A DNA stretch of 64,000 bases, taken from contig JAINUF010000027.1 of assembly GCA_029718625.1 (NCBI GenBank), positions 1,286,676-1,350,675 of the forward strand, read 5' to 3'. Both the position numbers and the translations under genes were made by a program. This stretch comes from Synaphobranchus kaupii (Eukaryota > Chordata > Actinopteri > Anguilliformes > Synaphobranchidae). The notes below the pieces were generated by a model. That model was not told the origin of the DNA, did not search any database, and was given only the letters and a program-made list of their open reading frames with translations. Of the stretch, positions 52,369-63,353 are shown piece after piece (the stretch's first letter is position 1; every line of letters starts with the position of its first letter).

Positions 52369-53329
52369 GTGCCACAGCTCAGAACAGCACCAGCACCAGT
52401 GCCACAACTCAGGACAGCACCAGCAGAGGCACCAGCAGTGCCACAGCTCAGAACAGCACCAGCAGAGGCACCAGCAGTGCCACAGCTCAGAACAGCACCA
52501 GTGCCACAGCTCATAACAGCACCAGCAGAGGCACCAGCAGTGCCACAGCTCAGAACGGCACCAGCACCAGTGCCACAGCTCAGAACAGCACCAGCAGAGG
52601 CACCAGCAGTGCCACAGCTCAGAACAGCACCAGCACCAGTGCCACAGCTCAGAACAGCACCAGCAGAGGGACCAGCAGTGCCACAGCTCAGAACGGCACC
52701 AGCACCAGTGCCACAGCTCAGAACAGCACCAGAAGAGGGACCAGCAGTAGTGCCACAGCTCAGAACAGCACCAGCAGAGGCACCAGCAGTGCCACAGCTC
52801 AGAACAGCACCAGCAGAGGCACCAGCAGTGCCACAGCTCAGAACAGCACCAGCAGAGGCACCAGCAGTGCCACAGCTCAGAACAGCACCAGCAGAGGCAC
52901 CAGCAGTGCCACAGCTCAGAACAGCACCAGCAGAGGCACCAGCACCAGTGCCACAGCTCAGAACAGCACCAGCAGAGGCACCAGCAGTGCCACAGCTCAG
53001 AACAGCACCAGCACCTGTGCCACAGCTCAGAACAGCAGCAGCACCAGTGCCAGAGCTCAAAACAGCAGCATTACATTACATTACATTACATTACATTCAT
53101 TTAGCAGACGCTTTTATCCAAAGCGACGTACAGTAACTGCATACAGAGAAATCATCAAGATCACTACAGAACAGACAAAGCACATCCTTCCCATAATGTA
53201 GCAGCTATCCCTAGCAATGAACGTCGACTGTAGTTCACAGTAAGCTCTGGGCAAATCAGCAACACCACACTTCCATTCCAAATACTATTATAAACAATAA
53301 TAAACAGACAGGAAAACACAGCAGCACCA
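52369..53329. repeat. Higher-order unit, 961 bp (922 type plus one monomer)
   Basis: It is exactly 39 bp longer than the 922 type, with five rather than four 13-triplet-class monomers after agtagtgcc. The 5-copy spacer has the gtaactgc variant near 53136. Confidence 0.93.
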
Positions 53330-54425
53330 GTGCCACAGCTCAGAACAGCACCAGCACCAGTGCCACAGCTCAGGACAGCACCAGCAGTGCCACAGCTCAG
53401 AACAGCACCAGCAGAGGCACCAGCAGTGCCACAGCTCAGAACAGCACCAGCACCAGTGCCACAACTCATAACAGCACCAGCAGAGGCACCAGCAGTGCCA
53501 CAGCTCAGAACGGCACCAGCACCAGTGCCACAGCTCAGAACAGCACCAGCAGAGGCACCAGCGGTGCCACAGCTCAGAACAGCACCAGCACCAGTGCCAC
53601 AGCTCAGAACAGCACCAGCAGAGGGACCAGCAGTGCCACAGCTCAGAACGGCACCAGCACCAGTGCCACAGCTCAGAACAGCACCAGCAGAGGGACCAGC
53701 AGTAGTGCCACAGCTCAGAACAGCACCAGCAGAGGCACCAGCAGTGCCACAGCTCAGAACAGCACCAGCAGAGGCACCAGCAGTGCCACAGCTCAGAACA
53801 GCACCAGCAGAGGCACCAGCACCAGTGCCACAGCTCAGAACAGCACCAGCAGAGGCACCAGCAGTGCCACAGCTCAGAACGGCACCAGCACCAGTGCCAC
53901 AGCTCAGAACAGCACCAGCAGAGGCACCAGCAGTGCCACAGCTCAGAACAGCACCAGCACCAGTGCCACAGCTCAGAACAGCACCAGCAGAGGCACCAGC
54001 AGTGCCACAGCTCAGAACAGCACCAGCAGAGGCACCAGCACCAGTGCCACAGCTCAGAACAGCACCAGCAGAGGCACCAGCAGTGCCACAGCTCAGAACA
54101 GCACCAGCACCTGTGCCACAGCTCAGAACAGCAGCAGCACCAGTGCCAGAGCTCAAAACAGCAGCATTACATTACATTACATTACATTACATTCATTTAG
54201 CAGACGCTTTTATCCAAAGCGACGTACAGTAAGTGCATACAGAGAAATCATCAAGATCACTACAGAACAGACAAAGCACATCCTTCCCATAATGTAGCAG
54301 CTATCCCTAGCAATGAACGTCGACTGTAGTTCACAGTAAGCTCTGGGCAAATCAGCAACACCACACTTCCATTCCAAATACTATTATAAACAATAATAAA
54401 CAGACAGGAAAACACAGCAGCACCA
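53330..54425. repeat. Higher-order unit, 1096 bp
   Basis: The second monomer is 27 bp, with cagcggtgcc near 53562 and a 5-copy spacer. Confidence 0.93.
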
Positions 54426-55337
54426 GTGCCACAGCTCAGAACAGCACCAGCACCAGTGCCACAACTCAGGACAGCACCAGCAGAGGCACCAGCAGTGCCA
54501 CAGCTCAGAACAGCACCAGCAGAGGCACCAGCAGTGCCACAGCTCAGAACAGCACCAGTGCCACAGCTCATAACAGCACCAGCAGAGGCACCAGCAGTGC
54601 CACAGCTCAGAACGGCACCAGCACCAGTGCCACAGCTCAGAACAGCACCAGCAGAGGCACCAGCAGTGCCACAGCTCAGAACAGCACCAGCACCAGTGCC
54701 ACAGCTCAGAACAGCACCAGCAGAGGGACCAGCAGTGCCACAGCTCAGAACGGCACCAGCACCAGTGCCACAGCTCAGAACAGCACCAGAAGAGGGACCA
54801 GCAGTAGTGCCACAGCTCAGAACAGCACCAGCAGAGGCACCAGCAGTGCCACAGCTCAGAACAGCACCAGCAGAGGCACCAGCAGTGCCACAGCTCAGAA
54901 CAGCACCAGCAGAGGCACCAGCAGTGCCACAGCTCAGAACAGCACCAGCAGAGGCACCAGCACCAGTGCCACAGCTCAGAACAGCACCAGCAGAGGCACC
55001 AGCAGTGCCACAGCTCAGAACAGCACCAGCACCTGTGCCACAGCTCAGAACAGCAGCAGCACCAGTGCCAGAGCTCAAAACAGCAGCATTACATTACATT
55101 ACATTCATTTAGCAGACGCTTTTATCCAAAGCGACGTACAGTAAGTGCATACAGAGAAATCATCAAGATCACTACAGAACAGACAAAGCACATCCTTCCC
55201 ATAATGTAGCAGCTATCCCTAGCAATGAACGTCGACTGTAGTTCACAGTAAGCTCTGGGCAAATCAGCAACACCACACTTCCATTCCAAATACTATTATA
55301 AACAATAATAAACAGACAGGAAAACACAGCAGCACCA
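54426..55337. repeat. Higher-order unit, 912 bp
   Basis: This is a standard block with a 3-copy spacer. Confidence 0.93.
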
Positions 55338-56223
55338 GTGCCACAGCTCAGAACAGCACCAGCACCAGTGCCACAACTCAGGACAGCACCAGCAGAGGCA
55401 CCAGCAGTGCCACAGCTCAGAACAGCACCAGCAGAGGCACCAGCAGTGCCACAGCTCAGAACAGCACCAGTGCCACAGCTCATAACAGCACCAGCAGAGG
55501 CACCAGCAGTGCCACAGCTCAGAACGGCACCAGCACCAGTGCCACAGCTCAGAACAGCACCAGCAGAGGCACCAGCAGTGCCACAGCTCAGAACAGCACC
55601 AGCACCAGTGCCACAGCTCAGAACAGCACCAGCAGAGGGACCAGCAGTGCCACAGCTCAGAACGGCACCAGCACCAGTGCCACAGCTCAGAACAGCACCA
55701 GCACCAGTGCCACAGCTCAGGACAGCACCAGCAGTGCCACAGCTCAGAACAGCACCAGCAGAGGCACCAGCAGTGCCACAGCTCAGAACAGCACCAGCAC
55801 CAGTGCCACAACTCATAACAGCACCAGCAGAGGCACCAGCAGTGCCACAGCTCAGAACGGCACCAGCACCAGTGCCACAGCTCAGAACAGCACCAGCAGA
55901 GGCACCAGCAGTGCCACAGCTCAGAACAGCAGCAGCACCAGTGCCAGAGCTCAAAACAGCAGCATTACATTACATTACATTACATTACATTCATTTAGCA
56001 GACGCTTTTATCCAAAGCGACGTACAGTAAGTGCATACAGAGAAATCATCAAGATCACTACAGAACAGACAAAGCACATCCTTCCCATAATGTAGCAGCT
56101 ATCCCTAGCAATGAACGTCGACTGTAGTTCACAGTAAGCTCTGGGCAAATCAGCAACACCACACTTCCATTCCAAATACTATTATAAACAATAATAAACA
56201 GACAGGAAAACACAGCAGCACCA
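55338..56223. repeat. Higher-order unit, 886 bp, recombinant
   Basis: A 912-type start is joined at about 55672-55722 to a 1096-type start without a spacer, then jumps near 55925 to the block end. The first junction is the same as in the unit at 57136. The spacer is the 5-copy form. Confidence 0.93.
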
Positions 56224-57135
56224 GTGCCACAGCTCAGAACAGCACCAGCACCAGTGCCACAACTCAGGACAGCACCAGCAGAGGCACCAGCAGTGCCACA
56301 GCTCAGAACAGCACCAGCAGAGGCACCAGCAGTGCCACAGCTCAGAACAGCACCAGTGCCACAGCTCATAACAGCACCAGCAGAGGCACCAGCAGTGCCA
56401 CAGCTCAGAACGGCACCAGCACCAGTGCCACAGCTCAGAACAGCACCAGCAGAGGCACCAGCAGTGCCACAGCTCAGAACAGCACCAGCACCAGTGCCAC
56501 AGCTCAGAACAGCACCAGCACAGGGACCAGCAGTGCCACAGCTCAGAACGGCACCAGCACCAGTGCCACAGCTCAGAACAGCACCAGAAGAGGGACCAGC
56601 AGTAGTGCCACAGCTCAGAACAGCACCAGCAGAGGCACCAGCAGTGCCACAGCTCAGAACAGCACCAGCAGAGGCACCAGCAGTGCCACAGCTCAGAACA
56701 GCACCAGCAGAGGCACCAGCAGTGCCACAGCTCAGAACAGCACCAGCAGAGGCACCAGCACCAGTGCCATAGCTCAGAACAGCACCAGCAGAGGCACCAG
56801 CAGTGCCACAGCTCAGAACAGCACCAGCACCTGTGCCACAGCTCAGAACAGCAGCAGCACCAGTGCCAGAGCTCAAAACAGCAGCATTACATTACATTAC
56901 ATTCATTTAGCAGACGCTTTTATCCAAAGCGACGTACAGTAAGTGCATACAGAGAAATCATCAAGATCACTACAGAACAGACAAAGCACATCCTTCCCAT
57001 AATGTAGCAGCTATCCCTAGCAATGAACGTCGACTGTAGTTCACAGTAAGCTCTGGGCAAATCAGCAACACCACACTTCCATTCCAAATACTATTATAAA
57101 CAATAATAAACAGACAGGAAAACACAGCAGCACCA
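56224..57135. repeat. Higher-order unit, 912 bp
   Basis: This is a standard block with private changes near 56521 (cacaggg) and 56769 (gccatagctc). The latter places a stop in one plus-strand frame. The spacer is the 3-copy form. Confidence 0.93.
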
Positions 57136-58501
57136 GTGCCACAGCTCAGAACAGCACCAGCACCAGTGCCACAACTCAGGACAGCACCAGCAGAGGCACC
57201 AGCAGTGCCACAGCTCAGAACAGCACCAGCAGAGGCACCAGCAGTGCCACAGCTCAGAACAGCACCAGTGCCACAGCTCATAACAGCACCAGCAGAGGCA
57301 CCAGCAGTGCCACAGCTCAGAACGGCACCAGCACCAGTGCCACAGCTCAGAACAGCACCAGCAGAGGCACCAGCAGTGCCACAGCTCAGAACAGCACCAG
57401 CACCAGTGCCACAGCTCAGAACAGCACCAGCAGAGGGACCAGCAGTGCCACAGCTCAGAACGGCACCAGCACCAGTGCCACAGCTCAGAACAGCACCAGC
57501 ACCAGTGCCACAGCTCAGGACAGCACCAGCAGTGCCACAGCTCAGAACAGCACCAGCAGAGGCACCAGCAGTGCCACAGCTCAGAACAGCACCAGCACCA
57601 GTGCCACAACTCATAACAGCACCAGCAGAGGCACCAGCAGTGCCACAGCTCAGAACGGCACCAGCACCAGTGCCACAGCTCAGAACAGCACCAGCAGAGG
57701 CACCAGCAGTGCCACAGCTCAGAACAGCACCAGCACCAGTGCCACAGCTCAGAACAGCACCAGCAGAGGGACCAGCAGTGCCACAGCTCAGAACGGCACC
57801 AGCACCAGTGCCACAGCTCAGAACAGCACCAGCAGAGGGACCAGCAGTAGTGCCACAGCTCAGAACAGCACCAGCAGAGGCACCAGCAGTGCCACAGCTC
57901 AGAACAGCACCAGCAGAGGCACCAGCAGTGCCACAGCTCAGAACAGCACCAGCAGAGGCACCAGCACCAGTGCCACAGCTCAGAACAGCACCAGCAGAGG
58001 CACCAGCAGTGCCACAGCTCAGAACGGCACCAGCACCAGTGCCACAGCTCAGAACAGCACCAGCAGAGGCACCAGCAGTGCCACAGCTCAGAACAGCACC
58101 AGCAGAGGCACCAGCACCAGTGCCACAGCTCAGAACAGCACCAGCAGAGGCACCAGCAGTGCCACAGCTCAGAACAGCACCAGCACCTGTGCCACAGCTC
58201 AGAACAGCAGCAGCACCAGTGCCAGAGCTCAAAACAGCAGCATTACATTACATTACATTACATTACATTCATTTAGCAGACGCTTTTATCCAAAGCGACG
58301 TACAGTAAGTGCATACAGAGAAATCATCAAGATCACTACAGAACAGACAAAGCACATCCTTCCCATAATGTAGCAGCTATCCCTAGCAATGAACGTCGAC
58401 TGTAGTTCACAGTAAGCTCTGGGCAAATCAGCAACACCACACTTCCATTCCAAATACTATTATAAACAATAATAAACAGACAGGAAAACACAGCAGCACC
58501 A
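57136..58501. repeat. Fused higher-order unit, 1366 bp
   Basis: A 912-type start runs to about 57470-57520, then joins a 1096-type start with its 27-bp second monomer, with no spacer between. The later part also lacks 69 bp relative to the 1096 type. The spacer is the 5-copy form. Confidence 0.93.
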
Positions 58502-59423
58502 GTGCCACAGCTCAGAACAGCACCAGCACCAGTGCCACAACTCAGGACAGCACCAGCAGAGGCACCAGCAGTGGCACAGCTCAGAACAGCACCAGCAGAG
58601 GCACCAGCAGTGCCACAGCTCAGAACAGCACCAGTGCCACAGCTCATAACAGCACCAGCAGAGGCACCAGCAGTGCCACAGCTCAGAACGGCACCAGCAC
58701 CAGTGCCACAGCTCAGAACAGCACCAGCAGAGGCACCAGCAGTGCCACAGCTCAGAACAGCACCAGCACCAGTGCCACAGCTCAGAACAGCACCAGCAGA
58801 GGGACCAGCAGTGCCACAGCTCAGAACGGCACCAGCACCAGTGCCACAGCTCAGAACAGCACCAGCAGAGGGACCAGCAGTAGTGCCACAGCTCAGAACA
58901 GCACCAGCAGAGGCACCAGCAGTGCCACAGCTCAGAACAGCACCAGCAGAGGCACCAGCAGTGCCACAGCTCAGAACAGCACCAGCAGAGGCACCAGCAG
59001 TGCCACAGCTCAGAACAGCACCAGCAGAGGCACCAGCACCAGTGCCACAGCTCAGAACAGCACCAGCAGAGGCACCAGCAGTGCCACAGCTCAGAACACC
59101 ACCAGCACCTGTGCCACAGCTCAGAACAGCAGCAGCACCAGTGCCAGAGCTCAAAACAGCAGCATTACATTACATTACATTACATTACATTCATTTAGCA
59201 GACGCTTTTATCCAAAGCGACGTACAGTAAGTGCATACAGAGAAATCATCAAGATCACTACAGAACAGACAAAGCACATCCTTCCCATAATGTAGCAGCT
59301 ATCCCTAGCAATGAACGTCGACTGTAGTTCACAGTAAGCTCTGGGCAAATCAGCAACACCACACTTCCATTCCAAATACTATTATAAACAATAATAAACA
59401 GACAGGAAAACACAGCAGCACCA
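58502..59423. repeat. Higher-order unit, 922 bp, AACACC variant
   Basis: This is a standard block with a private agtggcacag near 58571 and gaacaccacc near 59094. It precedes the fourth 752-type unit. The spacer is the 5-copy form. Confidence 0.93.
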
Positions 59424-60175
59424 GTGCCACAGCTCAGAACAGCACCAGCACCAGTGCCACAGCTCAGGACAGCACCAGCAGAGGCACCAGCAGTGCCACA
59501 GCTCAGAACAGCACCAGCAGAGGCACCAGCACCAGTGCCACAGCTCAGAACAGCACCAGCAGAGGCACCAGCAGTGCCACAGCTCAGAACAGCACCAGCA
59601 GAGGGACCAGCAGTGCCACAGCTCAGAACGGCACCAGCACCAGTGCCACAGCTCAGAACAGCACCAGCAGAGGGACTAGCAGTAGTGCCACAGCTCAGAA
59701 CAGCACCAGCAGAGGCACCAGCAGTGCCACAGCTCAGAACAGCACCAGCAGAGGCACCAGCAGTGCCACAGCTCAGAAAAGCACCAGCAGAGGCACCAGC
59801 ACCAGTGCCACAGCTCAGAACAGCACCAGCAGAGGCACCAGCAGTGCCACAGCTCAGAACAGCACCAGCACCTGTGCCACAGCTCAGAACAGCAGCAGCA
59901 CCAGTGCCAGAGCTCAAAACATTACATTACATTACATTACATTCATTTAGCAGACGCTTTTATCCAAAGCGACGTACAGTAAGTGCATACAGAGAAATCA
60001 TCAAGATCACTACAGAACAGACAAAGCACATCCTTCCCATAATGTAGCAGCTATCCCTAGCAATGAACGTCGACTGTAGTTCACAGTAAGCTCTGGGCAA
60101 ATCAGCAACACCACACTTCCATTCCAAATACTATTATAAACAATAATAAACAGACAGGAAAACACAGCAGCACCA
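59424..60175. repeat. Higher-order unit, 752 bp
   Basis: This is the fourth 752-type copy, with ggactagcag, gaaaagcacc and a 4-copy spacer. Confidence 0.93.
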
Positions 60176-61144
60176 GTGCCACAGCTCAGAACAGCACCAG
60201 CACCAGTGCCACAGCTCAGAACAGCACCAGCACCAGTGCCACAACTCAGGACAGCACCAGCAGAGGCACCAGCAGTGCCACAGCTCAGAACAGCACCAGC
60301 AGAGGCACCAGCAGTGCCACAGCTCAGAACAGCACCAGTGCCACAGCTCATAACAGCACCAGCAGAGGCACCAGCAGTGCCACAGCTCAGAACGGCACCA
60401 GCACCAGTGCCACAGCTCAGAACAGCACCAGCAGAGGCACCAGCAGTGCCACAGCTCAGAACGGCACCAGCACCAGTGCCACAGCTCAGAACAGCACCAG
60501 CAGAGGGACCAGCAGTGCCACAGCTCAGAACGGCACCAGCACCAGTGCCACAGCTCAGAACAGCACCAGCAGAGGCACCAGCAGTGCCACAGCTCAGAAC
60601 GGCACCAGCACCAGTGCCACAGCTCAGAACAGCACCAGCAGAGGCACCAGCAGTGCCACAGCTCAGAACAGCACCAGCAGAGGCACCAGCAGTGCCACAG
60701 CTCAGAACAGCACCAGCAGAGGCACCAGCAGTGCCACAGCTCAGAACAGCACCAGCAGAGGCACCAGCACCAGTGCCACAGCTCAGAACAGCACCAGCAG
60801 AGGCACCAGCAGTGCCACAGCTCAGAACAGCACCAGCACCTGTGCCACAGCTCAGAACAGCAGCAGCACCAGTGCCAGAGCTCAAAACAGCAGCATTACA
60901 TTACATTACATTCATTTAGCAGACGCTTTTATCCAAAGCGACGTACAGTAACTGCATACAGAGAAATCATCAAGATCACTACAGAACAGACAAAGCACAT
61001 CCTTCCCATAATGTAGCAGCTATCCCTAGCAATGAACGTCGACTGTAGTTCACAGTAAGCTCTGGGCAAATCAGCAACACCACACTTCCATTCCAAATAC
61101 TATTATAAACAATAATAAACAGACAGGAAAACACAGCAGCACCA
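60176..61144. repeat. Higher-order unit, 969 bp
   Basis: This is a 969-type block with a 3-copy spacer and the gtaactgc variant near 60949. Confidence 0.93.
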
Positions 61145-62309
61145 GTGCCACAGCTCAGAACAGCACCAGCACCAGTGCCACAGCTCAGGACAGCACCAGC
61201 AGTGCCACAGCTCAGAACAGCACCAGCAGAGGCACCAGCAGTGCCACAGCTCAGAACAGCACCAGCACCAGTGCCACAACTCATAACAGCACCAGCAGAG
61301 GCACCAGCAGTGCCACAGCTCAGAACGGCACCAGCACCAGTGCCACAGCTCAGAACAGCACCAGCAGAGGCACCAGCAGTGCCACAGCTCAGAACAGCAC
61401 CAGCACCAGTGCCACAGCTCAGAACAGCACCAGCAGAGGGACCAGCAGTGCCACAGCTCAGAACGGCACCAGCACCAGTGCCACAGCTCAGAACAGCGCC
61501 AGCAGAGGGACCAGCAGTAGTGCCACAGCTCAGAACAGCACCAGCAGAGGCACCAGCAGTGCCACAGCTCAGAACAGCACCAGCAGAGGCACCAGCAGTG
61601 CCACAGCTCAGAACAGCACCAGCAGAGGCACCAGCACCAGTGCCACAGCTCAGAACAGCACCAGCAGAGGCACCAGCAGTGCCACAGCTCAGAACGGCAC
61701 CAGCACCAGTGCCACAGCTCAGAACAGCACCAGCAGAGGCACCAGCAGTGCCACAGCTCAGAACAGCACCAGCACCAGTGCCACAGCTCAGAACAGCACC
61801 AGCAGAGGCACCAGCAGTGCCACAGCTCAGAACAGCACCAGCACCAGTGCCACAGCTCAGAACAGCACCAGCAGAGGCACCAGCAGTGCCACAGCTCAGA
61901 ACAGCACCAGCAGAGGCACCAGCACCAGTGCCACAGCTCAGAACAGCACCAGCAGAGGCACCAGCAGTGCCACAGCTCAGAACAGCACCAGCACCTGTGC
62001 CACAGCTCAGAACAGCAGCAGCACCAGTGCCAGAGCTCAAAACAGCAGCATTACATTACATTACATTACATTACATTCATTTAGCAGACGCTTTTATCCA
62101 AAGCGACGTACAGTAAGTGCATACAGAGAAATCATCAAGATCACTACAGAACAGACAAAGCACATCCTTCCCATAATGTAGCAGCTATCCCTAGCAATGA
62201 ACGTCGACTGTAGTTCACAGTAAGCTCTGGGCAAATCAGCAACACCACACTTCCATTCCAAATACTATTATAAACAATAATAAACAGACAGGAAAACACA
62301 GCAGCACCA
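61145..62309. repeat. Higher-order unit, 1165 bp
   Basis: This is the 1096 type with 69 bp added: one more 39 plus 30 bp pair in the distal half. A private cagcgccagc lies near 61496. The spacer is the 5-copy form. Confidence 0.93.
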
Positions 62310-63353
62310 GTGCCACAGCTCAGAACAGCACCAGCACCAGTGCCACAACTCAGGACAGCACCAGCAGAGGCACCAGCAGTGCCACAGCTCAGAACAGCAC
62401 CAGCAGAGGCACCAGCAGTGCCACAGCTCAGAACAGCACCAGTGCCACAGCTCATAACAGCACCAGCAGAGGCACCAGCAGTGCCACAGCTCAGAACGGC
62501 ACCAGCACCAGTGCCACAGCTCAGAACAGCACCAGCAGAGGCACCAGCAGTGCCACAGCTCAGAACAGCACCAGCACCAGTGCCACAGCTCAGAACAGCA
62601 CCAGCAGAGGGACCAGCAGTGCCACAGCTCAGAACGGCACCAGCACCAGTGCCACAGCTCAGAACAGCACCAGAAGAGGGACCAGCAGTAGTGCCACAGC
62701 TCAGAACAGCACCAGCAGAGGCACCAGCAGTGCCACAGCTCAGAACAGCACCAGCAGAGGCACCAGCAGTGCCACAGCTCAGAACAGCACCAGTGCCACA
62801 GCTCATAACAGCACCAGCAGAGGCACCAGCAGTGCCACAGCTCAGAACGGCACCAGCACCAGTGCCACAGCTCAGAACAGCACCAGCAGAGGCACCAGCA
62901 GTGCCACAGCTCAGAACAGCACCAGCAGAGGCACCAGCAGTGCCACAGCTCAGAACAGCACCAGCAGAGGCACCAGCACCAGTGCCACAGCTCAGAACAG
63001 CACCAGCAGAGGCACCAGCAGTGCCACAGCTCAGAACAGCACCAGCACCTGTGCCACAGCTCAGAACAGCAGCAGCACCAGTGCCAGAGCTCAAAACAGC
63101 AGCATTACATTACATTACATTCATTTAGCAGACGCTTTTATCCAAAGCGACGTACAGTAAGTGCATACAGAGAAATCATCAAGATCACTACAGAACAGAC
63201 AAAGCACATCCTTCCCATAATGTAGCAGCTATCCCTAGCAATGAACGTCGACTGTAGTTCACAGTAAGCTCTGGGCAAATCAGCAACACCACACTTCCAT
63301 TCCAAATACTATTATAAACAATAATAAACAGACAGGAAAACACAGCAGCACCA
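62310..63353. repeat. Higher-order unit, 1044 bp, internal duplication
   Basis: The gctcataac monomer group, normally once per block, occurs near 62450 and again near 62801, 351 bp apart. The spacer is the 3-copy form. Confidence 0.93.
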
